From the NCBI GenBank assembly GCA_013397865.1, contig VZTI01000933.1, positions 252,089-316,088 on the forward strand: a stretch of 64,000 nt of DNA. The letters are read 5' to 3'. The stretch's first letter is position 1; the number at the start of each line of letters is the position of its first letter. A program made the position numbers and the translations under genes. Below the pieces are notes generated by a model, which was given only the letters and a program-made list of their open reading frames with translations, did no database searches and was not told where the DNA came from. The DNA is from Struthidea cinerea. Taxonomy: Eukaryota; Chordata; Aves; Passeriformes; Corcoracidae. Below are positions 38,455 to 51,397 of this stretch, in pieces.

Positions 38455-39822
38455 TATTTACTTTTTAGACTTATAGGTGCTACAGATAGGTCAATTCTAA
38501 TGTTGCCTCATTGTTCAGCCAATATATCCCCCTTTCTTGTACAGTTGAAGGCTAATGAAATATCAGTTCCACTAATGTTTAGAGACACTAATTGCTATCT
38601 TTTCCATTTTTAAGTGGGCTTGTGCTTTTTTAACTCACATTTAGCAAGACAGTGAAACTCTTCATGCAAGTCTGAGTCAATGAGACTATCATCCCCTAGT
38701 GGTACTTTATATCCATAACAGAGGGAATTTTTGTTTTCTTCCAGCTCTTCAGCCAGTTAAACTGTTCAACTTGGGTAGATTAGCTCTAGGGGCTGTCTTT
38801 CTGTGAAAGTTTGAACTCAGTTTCGGATGTCTGAAGACAAGCTTTACCCTACCCACTCATAAATTTCACTTAAAACTGTAGTTCTGAAGATTGTTCATTT
38901 GTGAACAATGGACTGAGGCTCAAATCCTTTGCCTTGCAAAGATTCATAAGTGGATATAAAAAATGAATCGGGACTCAGATCAGGACTGAGGTTCTGAGTG
39001 GTAAGATCTGCTCACGTAGACATTATCTGTACCCTTGCAGTACCACTTCAACCTTGATTCAGCTTTGCAGACTCTTTTCTTGCCGGGGGCATCCACAAAT
39101 GAGAATCTGATCTGGCAAGGCTTGCTTGGCTTCCAAGTTCATCTCTCAGTGGGTGGATTGATGCGGTTGACAACAACTAACACCATTTTCTTATTTGTCC
39201 TCATTGTCATGGAAAATTCTTCCTTGGAGGGAGGAGTTCTGAGCAATTTTAGGTCTCGAAATTCTGCACTTTTCTGCAGTTCACAGTAGGCAGAATTCTC
39301 TTTCAGCTCATTGCTTTCCACTGGGTATAACTTTATCCAATAAATCTCCTTCTAGATAGGATTTTCTATTCTAGGTTTCAGCTCATACGTATTTCTTAGG
39401 CTTGCAATGGTGGTATAAGCTTGTCAAATCAGTTCAGATACTTCTATTTTTACTTTGAAGTTTACTGGGTTTACTGTTTTCCCAGTGCATGAAACACATA
39501 TTTCGCTCTCACATAATTGTGTGGAGAAAACAGTTCTTGTTAGGAACTGCACTTATATTTAATTCTGTAGATGTAATGAATTCCTAACTTTCGGAGAAAA
39601 AAGTTTAAAAGAAAATAAATTAGCCTCAAGGCATTTAAAGATAGAAATTTAGGTCTTGTACTATATATTTTTTGTATGCATTTTTAAGGCTTCATTTAGG
39701 CAGAGCAGCTTAAAAAGCCTCATCATCTCGGGGACACTTTATCTTGATGGCAGCCATCACCTAGAATATTATGCTGCATTGAGCAAAAATCTCAGGGTCA
39801 CTACAAAAAAAATTAAAATCCC

Positions 39823-39838
39823 TTTTTTTTTTTTTTTT
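39823..39838. repeat. Poly-T run (T16)
   Basis: Sixteen consecutive T. No retroposed gene copy is evident on either side. Confidence 0.9.
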
Positions 39839-41401
39839 AATGACAGGAACATGTTTTTCTTTTGAAAAATACTTTGATCACATCTGATGATCCAGGTACC
39901 TCCCGCTGAGTTAATTGATCAGCAGTTACCTCAAAGCACCTGGTGTCAAGTTTAGTCTGTCACTTATTATTCATCCAGAAATCTTGGGCATATAGCAGGA
40001 ACAGAGTAAAATAAACCCATACTGGCAGCATATTTTTAGTCTGTATATCTACAGCTGCACAAGGCTTTTACAAGTAAGAAAACATCTCCAAAAAGTTCAT
40101 CTTAACCAGTATTGTTTTGCTGGCAATTACTTCTGGTGGACTAATTAAAAATGCTAATACTGCTATTGCCTGTCTGTGTCTTCTGCAGCATTTGTTTTAT
40201 GTCAATAAGTTTCTAACAAACAAAACAAGCAGAGAGCCCAGTTTTCAGCTGACTCTGCATGAAGTAGTTGCAGTTCCACTGGGAATACGTATCAATTGTT
40301 GCATTCATCTAGCAGGCACAAATATGGGCATTAAATATTTTGGCTGGTAATACAGGTTTAAAAGACAACGTTTTTCTTTAGACTGACTGCAGATACATTT
40401 ACTTAAATCAATTGGTTTACATGTACTTGTCAATTATAGCAGTCACACAGTGGATGTATTTATCTACAAATTGAAGTTGTGCTCCTATAAGTGAGGAACA
40501 TTGGCTTTTTCTGCTTTACTGGCTTCATCTTTAGTCACACTTACAAAGAGCCTTTAATGGCTTGTGAGATCAAATAACTGAGGGGGTGAGGTTAATGGGG
40601 CATCTTCTTATGCTGCACATTTTTGTTGCAAATAATTTTGTATATTAAATGCATGAAATCTTTGCCATAGGAAGGTGAGACAAGAAATTGAGTGGCTAAA
40701 GGAGACGGGTCCAGCTAACAGCTGGTTGCAGAAATAAAGCTTAAGAACAACGACAGCAGCTGCCTTTAGAAAATGACACAATTGTAAGATACAGCCAGTA
40801 TCTGAAATGTAGCAGTGAGTGATTTTGTCAGGCAAAGGCAAATCTGAGGGAGTTAAAATAACAGTATTTAAAACTTGCCCTTGTGATTATCTTACTTCAC
40901 CCTGCAAGAGTAGGAGGCATTCATATCCATTCAGTATCACTTATGTATGTGCCCGTGCCCACCATGCCCAAATCTTTAGACCACTTCTCTAGCCATGGAG
41001 GTGCTGAGCATCACCTCCACTTGCGCTGCAGAAATACAGCACAGAGATTTTTTTTTTATACCAGGTAAGAACTGTGGCTGAGACCACTCCCTGTCAGGAT
41101 AATTTCTGGGAGAGGTTTTTGGCTAAGTGGTCCAAAACATCCAGCACTGCACTGCAAGAAATCCTTAGGACTCACAATACTCCACATTTTCTGTTCCAAG
41201 GAAATGCTGCTGGCTAAAGGGGTAGTTACCTTACTCCCACACCCAGGCCAAGGCTGTGCTGCATTCCCTGCCACCTGTGTGCTTGTCTGGTTATTGCAAG
41301 CGCTTGATTTAAACCCCAGATTTGCTCACTCTGCCCTGTGATGCTTAGAGAATTGAACAAACTGTGCTGCTCGTAAAGCAACATGTACTGTGCTTTTGTG
41401 C

Positions 41402-41481
41402 AGTACTGATTGTCAATAAAATGTAATTTCGCTAAAATAAAAGTACTGATTGTCAATAAAGTGCAATTTAGCTAAAACAAA
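41402..41481. repeat. 40-bp tandem duplication
   Basis: Two head-to-tail 40-bp copies, 41402-41441 and 41442-41481, agree at 36 of 40 positions. Each begins AGTACTGATTGTCAATAAA, so each carries an AATAAA hexamer. The four differences indicate an old duplication rather than an assembly artefact. Confidence 0.93.
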
Positions 41482-43901
41482 ATGCACATTTCTGAGTACA
41501 AGCTTCCATGGCAATAAAGGAAAACAGAAAATACTGATAATATTAAAACTGCAGGTTTAATTATTTTTTTAACTATCCAAACACTCATGTTCAAACTTTC
41601 AAACAGAATAGCAGTAGGCATTTGTAAAGTTGTTACCAGCTGCAAGCCGTGTGGAAGTATATTAGTTAAACATATTTCTGCTGCTGTGCTTCTAGCAAAC
41701 ATGCTTTCTTACACACACCGAGTTCTCTACACTAAACCTGGTGTGAAAGGGTTGCCACAGGAACCCTCCTCTGTATATCGAGTACCTTTCTTTGCCCTAT
41801 AGGCAGATATGTGTCTTTTAACAGCCTAATCATCTATTCCTGGGATTTAACAATTCCCTGGGATATGATTAAACTTATTTTAAAAAATAAAGACAGAACT
41901 AAATGCAGCATGTAATCATGTAGATCAAGACTGGAGGAAAAGCAGTTCCATAAGATATACAGGAAACATCTAGGGGAGCAGAATAGACCTTTCAGGATTC
42001 TTATAGAAAGAAATAAAATCTAAACAAATTCTCCCATTTTTCATTAGCATTTTGAATTTCCAGCAACCTCCAGGATGTTTGTTTTGTACTGTATCAGTTG
42101 CCATATACAGAGCTGGGGAAATAACAGGAGGTTTGGGGTTTGGTGGAACTCCCAGAGTTAGCCTAAATGCACAAGTGTGCAATGTATATAGCGAGAAACT
42201 GTTCACACAGTCTTACTTAAAGCTGCTTAACAGCTTAAAATGATAAAAAGTCCTTAACACGTTTAAGAACTTAAACCACTTAAACTGTTTGAAGCAGCTT
42301 GTGAGTTTGAAGACTTAGGGGCAGGGGGTGTGCTGAGAGGCAGCCCTGTGGAGCTGCAGCCGGGGGACAGGGCTCACACACCAGGAGTCCCAGAAAAGGG
42401 TGCCTTTGGCAGCTGAACTTGGGAGGCCTGAGGGTGATGTGAGGGAGAAGAGGGAAGAGTTTTCTACATATTTTTATGTGGCATTGTGTATGTGCCCAGA
42501 TTGGTTTGCTTTAAATAGTGCAGCAGGGAATCTTACAGGCATGTGAGGTGTCAGCAGTGGCATCTCCCCAGCGAAACAGGGAAGAGGGTGGCAGAAAAAT
42601 ATTGTCTGTGACAAGTCCTCAGCTGTGGAAAACAGCTTTGGCTCATTGGCTCATGGGCCAAGGGAAGGCTCCTCAGGAGCATTGTGAAGAAATCTGCACG
42701 AGCTGCAAGCCAAAATGTTCTGCTTTTGTGGCTCCAGAAACTGGAGGTGTGGGAGAGGTGGCAAGAGCGGGCCTTTCAAATCTATCGATCAGGAAGTTTT
42801 TGTTTCGGAAAGATTGTTTTTGGGAAAAAGAAATGAGGCGTGAGGCAGGGAGAGTTGCTTTAGTTTAACTGATGTCAAGCAGTGTTAGTTGGCTGTATCA
42901 GAAGCATGTTAGTATGTGAAGTCACACGTTTATAAAGCAGAAAATAAGCCAATATTTATGAGATCCGGTTTGGTCCCTGCTGCTGTGTGTGGTGGTCAGT
43001 GGTCGAATGTGTGTTTGTATATTTGTATGCTCAGATGGAAAAATGGTGGCACTGCACAGAGGTGATACTTGAGGGCAAAGGAAGAAGGCACGGGAATGGG
43101 AATGAACGTCTGAGAGGGGGAAAACAGCCAGGATGCTGCTTCTGATGGCAGTGATGCCACCTTAAATGTTTTGAAGCTTGGGCTGGTTTTCATTGATGCA
43201 GGCAGTGATTTACACCTTTTGGTGCAGAAAAGGCTGTAAAACAGGAGTGAATTACATTCTGTACAATTTGAAAATAAATTGTGCATTCACAGCCACTCAG
43301 GGTGAGGCCCATTTACACTTCCAGAGTGGTATATGATGAGTAAATGAAAGTTAGGCCTCTGTGTGAATGAAAAATGCCTGTTTTACCAGAGGCTGTGAAA
43401 AGGGAGAGCAAGAAAGACTTAGTGGAAATTGGAAGCAAGATTTTATTTGTTTGTTTAAAACAGTCGTATTGATTTGGAGTCAGAGGAAGCATTGATATAA
43501 CTGCAAACTAATTCCATTGAATTCTGCAAGGTATTTCTGGTGAAATTGATGGGGCTGGAAGTTTATAATCTGAGTTTTTCCTGTGTTCAGGTAAGTCTTT
43601 ATCACATTATATTCTTGTGCAATCTTGGTGGCATATTTAACATGAATGTTATCGGTCAAAAAACAAAAAAAATCTTCACTGGGGTGAAACAGAGCTTGAG
43701 TGTAGTTAAAACCAAATGATCTCAGTGCAATTAAATAACGACTTGGTTTTCTTTTATGGTGAGGAACGAAATACGGAAATGTTGCTTGGTAAGGGTAAGT
43801 GCTTTCTGACTAATGACAGACATAGAAAAAAAACATTTAATTAATGAAATCTTGTTAATGTACTACGTAACACTAATTTCTCAATATCGCTTGAATTTCA
43901 G

Positions 43902-44097
43902 AACATTTCAGGATCTGTCCAAACAAATGGATATATCTTATGGTACAGTCAGGGACTCGGCAGTGTATGAATACTTTAAAGCAAAAGGGACCAACCCTTT
44001 GGAGCAGGATAACACATTTGCTGAACTGTGGAGGACTATCAGTAAGAATAATGGGGCAGATAATTGCGTATCAAACCCTTCTGAAGGCATCAGGAAG
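43902..44097 (+). CDS. GRID1: GRID1 exon 13: ligand-binding S2 lobe, first part
   Basis: The exon has 196 nt, entering in phase 2 and leaving in phase 0 (donor gtaaga). With two bases of exon 12 it gives 66 codons from RTFQDLSKQMDISYGTV to NCVSNPSEGIRK. It begins S2, the second half of the ligand-binding clamshell after M3. DSAVYEYFKAKGTNP and FAELWRTISKN follow the family pattern, and the Cys of DNCVSNP is conserved with mammalian GluD1. Acceptor ttgaatttcag is clear. It sits alone between introns of 18.6 and 7.3 kb. Confidence 0.97.
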
Positions 44098-47000
44098 GTA
44101 AGACTGGATCACAGGGCGTTTAATTTAATTTCTGTATCAATGTTGTTTCTGTGGAGTTAATGTTAAGTCACAGGAAAAAAATTACAGTCATTTAAAAGCC
44201 CCCTAAATTCCTATTTAAAGTTCCTTTTAGTACCTCGATGGCAGATAAGAATCATATTTTGGTGTCATTGTTCTGAATTTAAGCACTTTAGCTCTACCTA
44301 AGTCTTCAGTATGTAAGTCCTTCTTTGGATCTGGTCCTAAGGTTTCTCAGTTTCTTGGGAGCTTTGATAATGCCTATTTGAACGTAATTCTTTACATTAT
44401 CCAGTACTGACTCTTGTCCCTTGCTCATTTGAGTTTGTTTTCTTTTTTCTGAGTTCATGATTGGAAACATGAGTAAGAATCAAGGGATTCACAGAACGTA
44501 TACTCATTTCTCTTAAAACAGAGACTTGATGCAAGGTTTTTCTTTGTTTATTCCAGACTTTGAAAAATGCATTCACATGACAGTGTGTTTCACCAAAATT
44601 TTATTTCTCTCAGATAAAACTACGCATGTTTTTTTGAAGAACAGAGAATTAATGTGGGATTCAAGGACTGGTGTATAACAGCTTAGGATGCTGCATCTTA
44701 GTTCTGAGTCCTGTGATAAAGAATATTGGCCATTACAAATGCCCACTCTCTCTCTCATAGCCTGCCTCTCCCCTCTGCTGCCCATCTTGAATCTCAACAA
44801 AACCAGACAGTACCTGACATCAAACACATGTCCAGGAGTACATTACACAGAAGGGATGCAGACATGCTGAAAGCCTTGATGTGCTGCTGCTCCTTTAGTG
44901 AAAAGTGTCCTCTTTATCTGGCAATTGATTTTTTTCATAAAACAAGCTAACAGCTGTTATCACTGTAGTGAATGTTTGATCAGAGACACTCTTGTCAGTG
45001 AAACGCTGATTTACTAGTTCTTCATGCTCTTGTACATGGGAAATAATAACATGGTTTGGGCTTGCGTTTTCTTTTTCTACTTGGAATTTTTGAAACCTTT
45101 TCTGAACAGTCAGAGGGAAAGTATCCAAAATCTCCTGTTTTTACAGTGCCATAAAGAGGATGAACACAAGTAATGCAAGCCATCCCATTTCCCAATTCAA
45201 ATTCCTTTAGCAAAAGATTCCCGACTCTTTGCCTGACTTTTGGACAAAATCTTTATGCAAACACTCTCATGTCTTAGCATAGGAGTATTCAGTCAAAAGT
45301 TTGGGTTCACCCTGCCTTTTTGCCTGTCTCTCAGCTGATCTTCCCCAAAGCCCTCTGCCCTCAGCTCCAAAATCCTCTCTTTCTTGGGACAAGGGAGAGC
45401 TCTGGCAATAGCAAAGTCTGCAATGGTTGATTTTTTTTTTTCTTCCTAATCTGCTCAGCACTTCATGAAAATGAGGCCTCTTTTGAGACGTTTCGGTAGC
45501 ATTCAGAGGAAAAATAGAGACATTAAGTGCTTTTCTATGTACCCTAGCATTTAAGCCAATAATAAAACAGTTTACCTTAGAAAAATGTACAGTATTTTAC
45601 TTTTCTTTTTCCTTTTGTAACATTCTCATTGCAGTGGATGCTCTTTATCCATGAAATTGTAAATACTCTTATTCTGTAAACCTAGTGCATGCTTCCATTT
45701 ATGATAGCTACATTTGCTAAGCCACAAATGTAACTGTAGATTGGCAGGCAGTTGAGAATACCAATTATATTGTCTGTATGGAGCTGGCAGCTCCATCCTG
45801 TCGATGTGATAATAACTTTTCATACTAAGTTTGATTTCAGTGTTGTAGGGTGATTTTTATATAACTAGATCAGCTCATTCAATTAATGTCAACAACAACT
45901 AAATTTTACTTCAGTCCCCAAAGATGACCAAGGCCGCTATTTGATTAGACACCTACATAAATTGGGATTAATATTTAATAATATTGTCAACTAAACTATT
46001 GTGCTTATAGTTTAAGTGTCACTCTTCCTAGCTCATTGAGTTCTCTGAATAAACAGATGAGTTTTCCATGTCAAGTATTATGGCTAGAAATTCTGGGTTT
46101 TTTCTAAAGGAGAATTGATGTCAGCCAAGGAAATGAGAGTTTCCATCCCTAAACACATACTGCTGCATGAAAGAGATGTAAATGTGCCTTACAAATGTGT
46201 TTCGTAGGAAATGGGAGCTCTAAATCTCTGTAGCATAAAAAGATCCATAAAACATTTTTCTGAATGAGAACTTGCCTGACACAATGCAAAAAAAGAAGAT
46301 AATCACTACTATTCTTTCTTCCCTCCTTCTCCTTTCCATTTTCTTCAGACAGTATCACAGTTCAGCCGCAGTTACAAACAAAGCAATGCCACCTCAGTGC
46401 CAAACAGGGAGTGCTGGTTATTTATGCTACAGACAGGTATTTCAGGGGTTTGTCCCCATTCCATTTATCTTTCTCCATTTCATGGAGATTTTCCTGCTCC
46501 CTTTGACTGTCTGAAAACTAAAGGATGGCAGTGGAAGAAAGTCCTGTGAGCTTTTATGGCTTTTGGTTGCCACGGCAGAGGTGTCTGTTCAGACACGGCA
46601 GCGTCCCTGCAGCCACAGTGACCTTCTCCCATGGGCAAGGCACAGCTTTTGCAGCACTGGGAGAGCCATGGAAAAGGCAGGAATGCACTTCAGTGTCACG
46701 TAAGTGACAGGACGACTCTTGAGAGCTGAGGATTCTGGGGGGAAAGTTGCTTTTGCTGTGTTCCCAAGGTAGTTGAAAGTGGTCATTGAAGATGGAAAAC
46801 CTCTTCCTATTCAGCAGTACCTCTGCACAGCACAGGAGCAGAAACCACACAAACCAGCCGTCCATACAAAATGCGGTTTTGCCACTTGGAGCTGTCTGGG
46901 ACTATCACAGATGAGGATTGATTAATGCTGCCACAGGAAAGTTTCTACAGCCAGGATCTCAGTGAACTGTTTGCATTACATCCAGTGGCAATCAGTTATT

Positions 47001-47219
47001 CAGGGTAATTATTGATTACACCAACATACGTAATAACCTGTGGTTTTTATTTCCTTTGGGAGCACCCATTTTTGCTTTGAAAGAATGAACTTGTATGATC
47101 CCCATGTGATCCTGCATCTGCAGTATATACAGAGAGGAGAATTAAACTCATTACTGCATTTTATAATGCCCTGCTTTGGTTGAGATTGTTTGTTCCCCTG
47201 TCCAATCAATTTGGTGCCA

Positions 47220-47660
47220 AAATTTCTCTGAATCGTTTATTTTCTTCCTGTGTATCACTTTTGATCAAAAGCGATCAAAACCAAGTAGAGCACAAAATGA
47301 GAATGCATCACTGATTTAGGCAATGGCACAGTAAGAATTTATTCCGTCTCTTTTTTGCTTCCTTAATGATCACTAAGCATTAAATCAGAGCGATCTTCTT
47401 GAACAATCACCTCTCTTCATTCTAATTTTGAGAGTAGAAGTAATTTAAAAGTTCATTTAATATGATTTTTTAAAAATGACTTTGTCCACAATGAATTTTA
47501 TATTGTGAATTGCAGTTGCTCTCATGGCGCTTCATAAATTTCTCCATTTCTTGACCCATCAGCCTTTGAAGCAAAAGCAAATGCTTCCTTAAACCTGATT
47601 ATATTGCATCCTGTAGTGATTCCGTAATTATTTTAATGTTTGGAACATTTCAATAGGATT
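47220..47660. promoter_or_regulatory. Candidate conserved non-coding block
   Basis: An AT-rich stretch with a 12-bp palindrome TTTTGATCAAAA (47259-47270), immediately followed by GCGATCAAAA, and several ATTA or TAAT cores, such as CCGTAATTATTTTAATG near 47625. It has no repeat character and no coding potential. The regulatory reading is an inference from composition and motif clustering only. Confidence 0.22.
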
Positions 47661-48610
47661 AAATGGCATGTTTTTCTTTTTATTAGAGCTGTGTTGCTTC
47701 TCTTAAAGCACTTTTTTATAGATAATAAATGTTATCTTAGCATGTTTTTGAACTACTCCTCTAATGCCAATGTAAAGGTCACTTTGTGATATTTCTGTGG
47801 TACCAGGCATATAATGGGATCAGCTACAGTGATACTCTGTTCTGACAGTAAATTAATGATGAATTTTGCATTATTCTGGCACTTCTGTCTTTAGTATGAT
47901 AGCTTCTTCATAAGTTTCAGATAAATCACAATATATCGGTGATCAATCTGGAATCAATTTTTTTCATGTTATTATTATTTCTTACCATGTTTTCTTTGAA
48001 GCAGCATCGTTTAACCATCAGTAAGCCAGGCCCCTTTGAACAACATTCTTCTATCTCCATCCATGCTGAAGAGTGACATTATGGGGTTGTTTACTGCTTT
48101 CCTGGAGTATTATTCTCTTTGTGGCCCTTCTCTTGTCTAGGAAGCCATCTTCTTTGGCCTTTTAATTTTTTTTAGGATTGTGAAGAAGAAATATTTTTTT
48201 TTAATATGAGTTTGCCCAGAAGGTTCTTTTTTCTTCAATCTGTTTTCTTAAATCTCTTAAACCGAAGATAAATCTGGTATCCTTGGTGTAAGCCAAAGTA
48301 GTTGTTCTACCTGGGTGGAATAAAGGAGTGAGGCTTTGGCTGACTCTCTGATGAGGAGGTTTTTGAAAGTTTAACCAAGAGAATTTTGTTTTGTTGTGCA
48401 GCATGCCTGTATGCTGAGAGTCAAATATGAAGTACAGTTAGAAGACTGAAGTATAAATATGAACTCATTGTGTTTAATTTCAGTCATTTATTCAATCTAT
48501 CTCACCTGTTCTCAGCTGGTGTTTGCCACAGGCCCTTTTGCCACTCTTCCTACCGTGACAGCCTGGAGGTTAAGGGGCAGGGACATGTGCACACATGCAG
48601 TCTTTCATTT

Positions 48611-48635
48611 AAAAAAAAAAAAAAAAAAGAAAAAA
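48611..48635. repeat. Poly-A run
   Basis: Eighteen A, one G, six A. The sequence before it does not resemble a processed gene copy, so it is treated as simple sequence. Confidence 0.85.
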
Positions 48636-49634
48636 GTTTAAACTACGTTTAAAATTAAAGGTTGATTTTTCATTGAAAATAAATGTCAATTTGATTTTAT
48701 TTGGCTTTTACTGCTTGCCTAGTGAAGGTATATAAAATGTCAGCATACTTCAAGCACACATGTATGTGTGCACTTATGTGTCTTGTACATATGTTTTTCA
48801 AAGTTTGACAGCTTTTCCTTAAATTGAACAAATGATACTGCTTAGCTGTCACAACAGATATTAACAGGGAAGTGAAGGATGCTGAATTTAGACAGCAACT
48901 AAACATTTGTTATGAGAAAACTTTCCACACAATGAACACACTAATAGTGTGAGGTCTCCACTCTTCAGGGAAGAAAAATTCACAAGTGGAAGAAGTTTGG
49001 AAAGAGCTAACTCTTCCCTTAGGAAAAAGGGATCTTTGGAGATTCTGGTTTTGGCAATCAGAGAGGGAGGGGATGCAGTCTTGCACCCGGGATTTCTGGG
49101 AGCTGAGACAGATGTACAACCAAGGGTTTAAAAGTCAGATTCCTGATTATGCTAAAATGATCCAGCTGTCAGAGAAATAATGCTCTACAGATGTGATGAC
49201 ATTAGATAGAATGATTTATGTCATTAGAAAAATGTGAAATAGATGTGAAGAGATCTGGCAGACTTGGTTTATTGACCATTTACAGTTGCAGGATGTAATT
49301 TAGGATAGCAACACCACAGATGCAAGAGAAGTAGACCTTTACAAAAGATCTGCTGTCCAGCATTGAAAGTCAGTGTACAAAGCTCTTCTATATAAAATGA
49401 CATACAGAAACTTGAGGCTTGAAAAGTAGAATCAATAATGTGATTTTTCTCTTTAGCCAGTGCATTGTAATGGAAGTCGAATATTTGAGGAACATTGTGA
49501 TCCCCAAGTATTACTAAGAGATAGATAAGGAAGGTATTGTGTTGTCAGTGTTCTTTTCTAAATTGTAAGTTTGGAAAGATGGTTTACTGACCAGTTCTGA
49601 AAGAACAAAAGATAGATACATCTCTTTAAACTGA

Positions 49635-49770
49635 ACAACCCCCCAAAAAACCAAAAAAAACCCAACCCTAAAAACCCAAACAAAACCAAAAAAACACCAA
49701 ACCAAACAAAACAACAGTACAAAAAAAAAGAAGACAAAGATTTAACCAGCCAACAACAACAAAAAAAAAA
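49635..49770. repeat. Long A/C-rich low-complexity tract
   Basis: About 135 bp of CAAA, CCAAA, ACCAAAC and AAC units with very little T or G. The complementary strand gives open frames full of Phe, Trp and Gly that are artefacts of composition. Confidence 0.88.
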
Positions 49771-51397
49771 TAGCCAGAGAAGTGTAAAACACATTTTACC
49801 ACAGTAACTAAGGCCAAATCTTTCCTGGGTGTCTGATTTCTGTATATCTATCAGGCAGAATTTTTGTTCTCTAACAGTGTGGATTTTGAATAAATTCTGT
49901 GCACAGTGACAAGCGCTGCTGGTTTTGGTCCCATGAGGACATATTATTAATGCTGACAGTTTCCTGTCTTAGGTAGCAAAATGCTATGTATTATTATTTA
50001 CCCTGAACGCAACGTGCCTGAATAATAAAAATAATGCTTTCCAAGGGTTCAGTGTACAGACTCATTCAAATCTTACCAAAGAGAAAGGATATAACATTTC
50101 TACTCTGTTTTAACCCAGAAGCAAATGAATTTGTGGATCTTTGATTGCCTCTATGCAGTTAAAAGGGAAGCAGGGGAAAGAGTTGGATTGCAGCAAGTAG
50201 CTTACAGACAGTCCAGGCAACATAATTTTAGTCTCTGTTTCCCTGTATTCTGCCTACTAGAAGATACCTCACCCATCTGATTTTTTGCCATGTGCAAGCA
50301 ACTGTAAGGGACTTCAGAAAGGTATGGTTTATATCAAACTGTGGTGAAGTAAATTATCTTATTTGCTCAACTGAGGAATCCAGTGTAATGAAATAACTGA
50401 TGGAGTCTTTCAGACTTACAGGTGAAGTCAAAACAGAGCTTACATAAAAATTGAAAGTGTGCAGAAGGTTGAACTAATTCTGTGCCAGAGCTGTAGCCGT
50501 TTGCTAGGGGAACCTCGTGAATCAGTAGCAAAAGGAAATATATACAGGACTTCAGCTACTTAAATCTCTTAGGCAGCCAATGGTTACTTTAACATACAAA
50601 ATGATATTTTATTTTACTTCACTGAATCCCTATCCAGATAGGTTTCTTACATCTTGTGTTAAGTAAGGTGATTTACATTCATTATATACACTGTGTGCAG
50701 GCATTGTTTCAGTCCCAATTAAGGCTGATGTTTAAGGATATCTGCATGGGTGTGTGTTAAAATAAAACAGTATTTACCTCAAAACTGAGATAATAGTAGA
50801 TGCTTGTGAATCTTCCTACCTGTGAAGAAAAGAGCAAACTCTTTCAGCTCAGTGCATGCCTTTTGTTACAGGACTAACATAGCTCTCAGAAGGGCTGTGT
50901 TTATTTGGAAGGGAAAATTGTTTGTGTACATGTTTATATGAGCAAATCTGCAAAGTTACAATTTTGGTGCCTGTGATGCTCATCACTTAATGCTCATACT
51001 ATGCCAGTCTTGTCACATAAATGCATGGAACCAGTCACATTCCATGTCTCCTACAAAACATGCATCAAATTCCATCATCTAAAGCAACAGCTTTCATCTA
51101 TAATTAATAACCTGTTATGTAAGCCTTACCTACACTCATAGTTGGCTGTGTTATTCTAGGTATTCCTACTAAAAAAAGGAAGATATTTTAGCAAGGTTTG
51201 AAGTAGGTGAGGTCCTGCTGGGAGGGAAGAGTGTTAGAAATGTATTAAGATGTTTAAGGTCTACAGGTAGGCTGTGACCTGATGAAATACCACCAAGGAA
51301 TAATGACAAGATCTGGATTTGTTTCGTGGCTTGGGTTTTGTCCCACCTAGAAATGGAGTATAGTTTAGACTGTGCTGTGTTCATGCTGTATTTACAG

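Larger units (their letters stand above)
25317..43901 (+). other. GRID1: Intron 12 (18.6 kb), with repeats and candidate regulatory DNA
   Basis: This is a phase 2 intron, donor gtaaga and acceptor gcttgaatttcag, and the longest complete intron in the window. It contains a (TG)n run at 25584, a short ATC run near 26106, stem-loops at 29196-29280, a CAAACC tandem repeat at 31467, a CR1 tail at 31596, an A/C-rich tract at 32876, a candidate enhancer-like block at 34166-34530, an LTR-like element at 38073-38454, a T16 run at 39823 and a 40-bp tandem duplication at 41402. A G-rich stretch runs about 42310-42460. No nested gene is recognisable. Confidence 0.85.
44098..51397 (+). other. GRID1: Intron 13 (7.3 kb), low-complexity tracts and one candidate conserved block
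   Basis: This is a phase 0 intron, donor gtaaga and acceptor gctgtatttacag. It holds a poly-A run at 48611, a long A/C-rich tract at 49635-49770 and an AT-rich block around 47220-47660 that looks like conserved non-coding DNA. Open frames are all under 105 codons and have no domain. Confidence 0.87.

Noticed and set aside
38310..38620. Retroviral coding remnants next to the LTR-like element
   Set aside because: The open frame 38209-38613 runs through the element itself and has no gag, pol or env motif; only an LTR-like unit is supported.
48459..48652. Poly-A run as the tail of a processed pseudogene
   Set aside because: The upstream sequence shows no recognisable gene copy and no flanking target-site duplication was seen.
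49514..49794. Minus-strand open frames rich in Phe, Trp and Gly
   Set aside because: They are the translation of the A/C-rich low-complexity tract read on the other strand.
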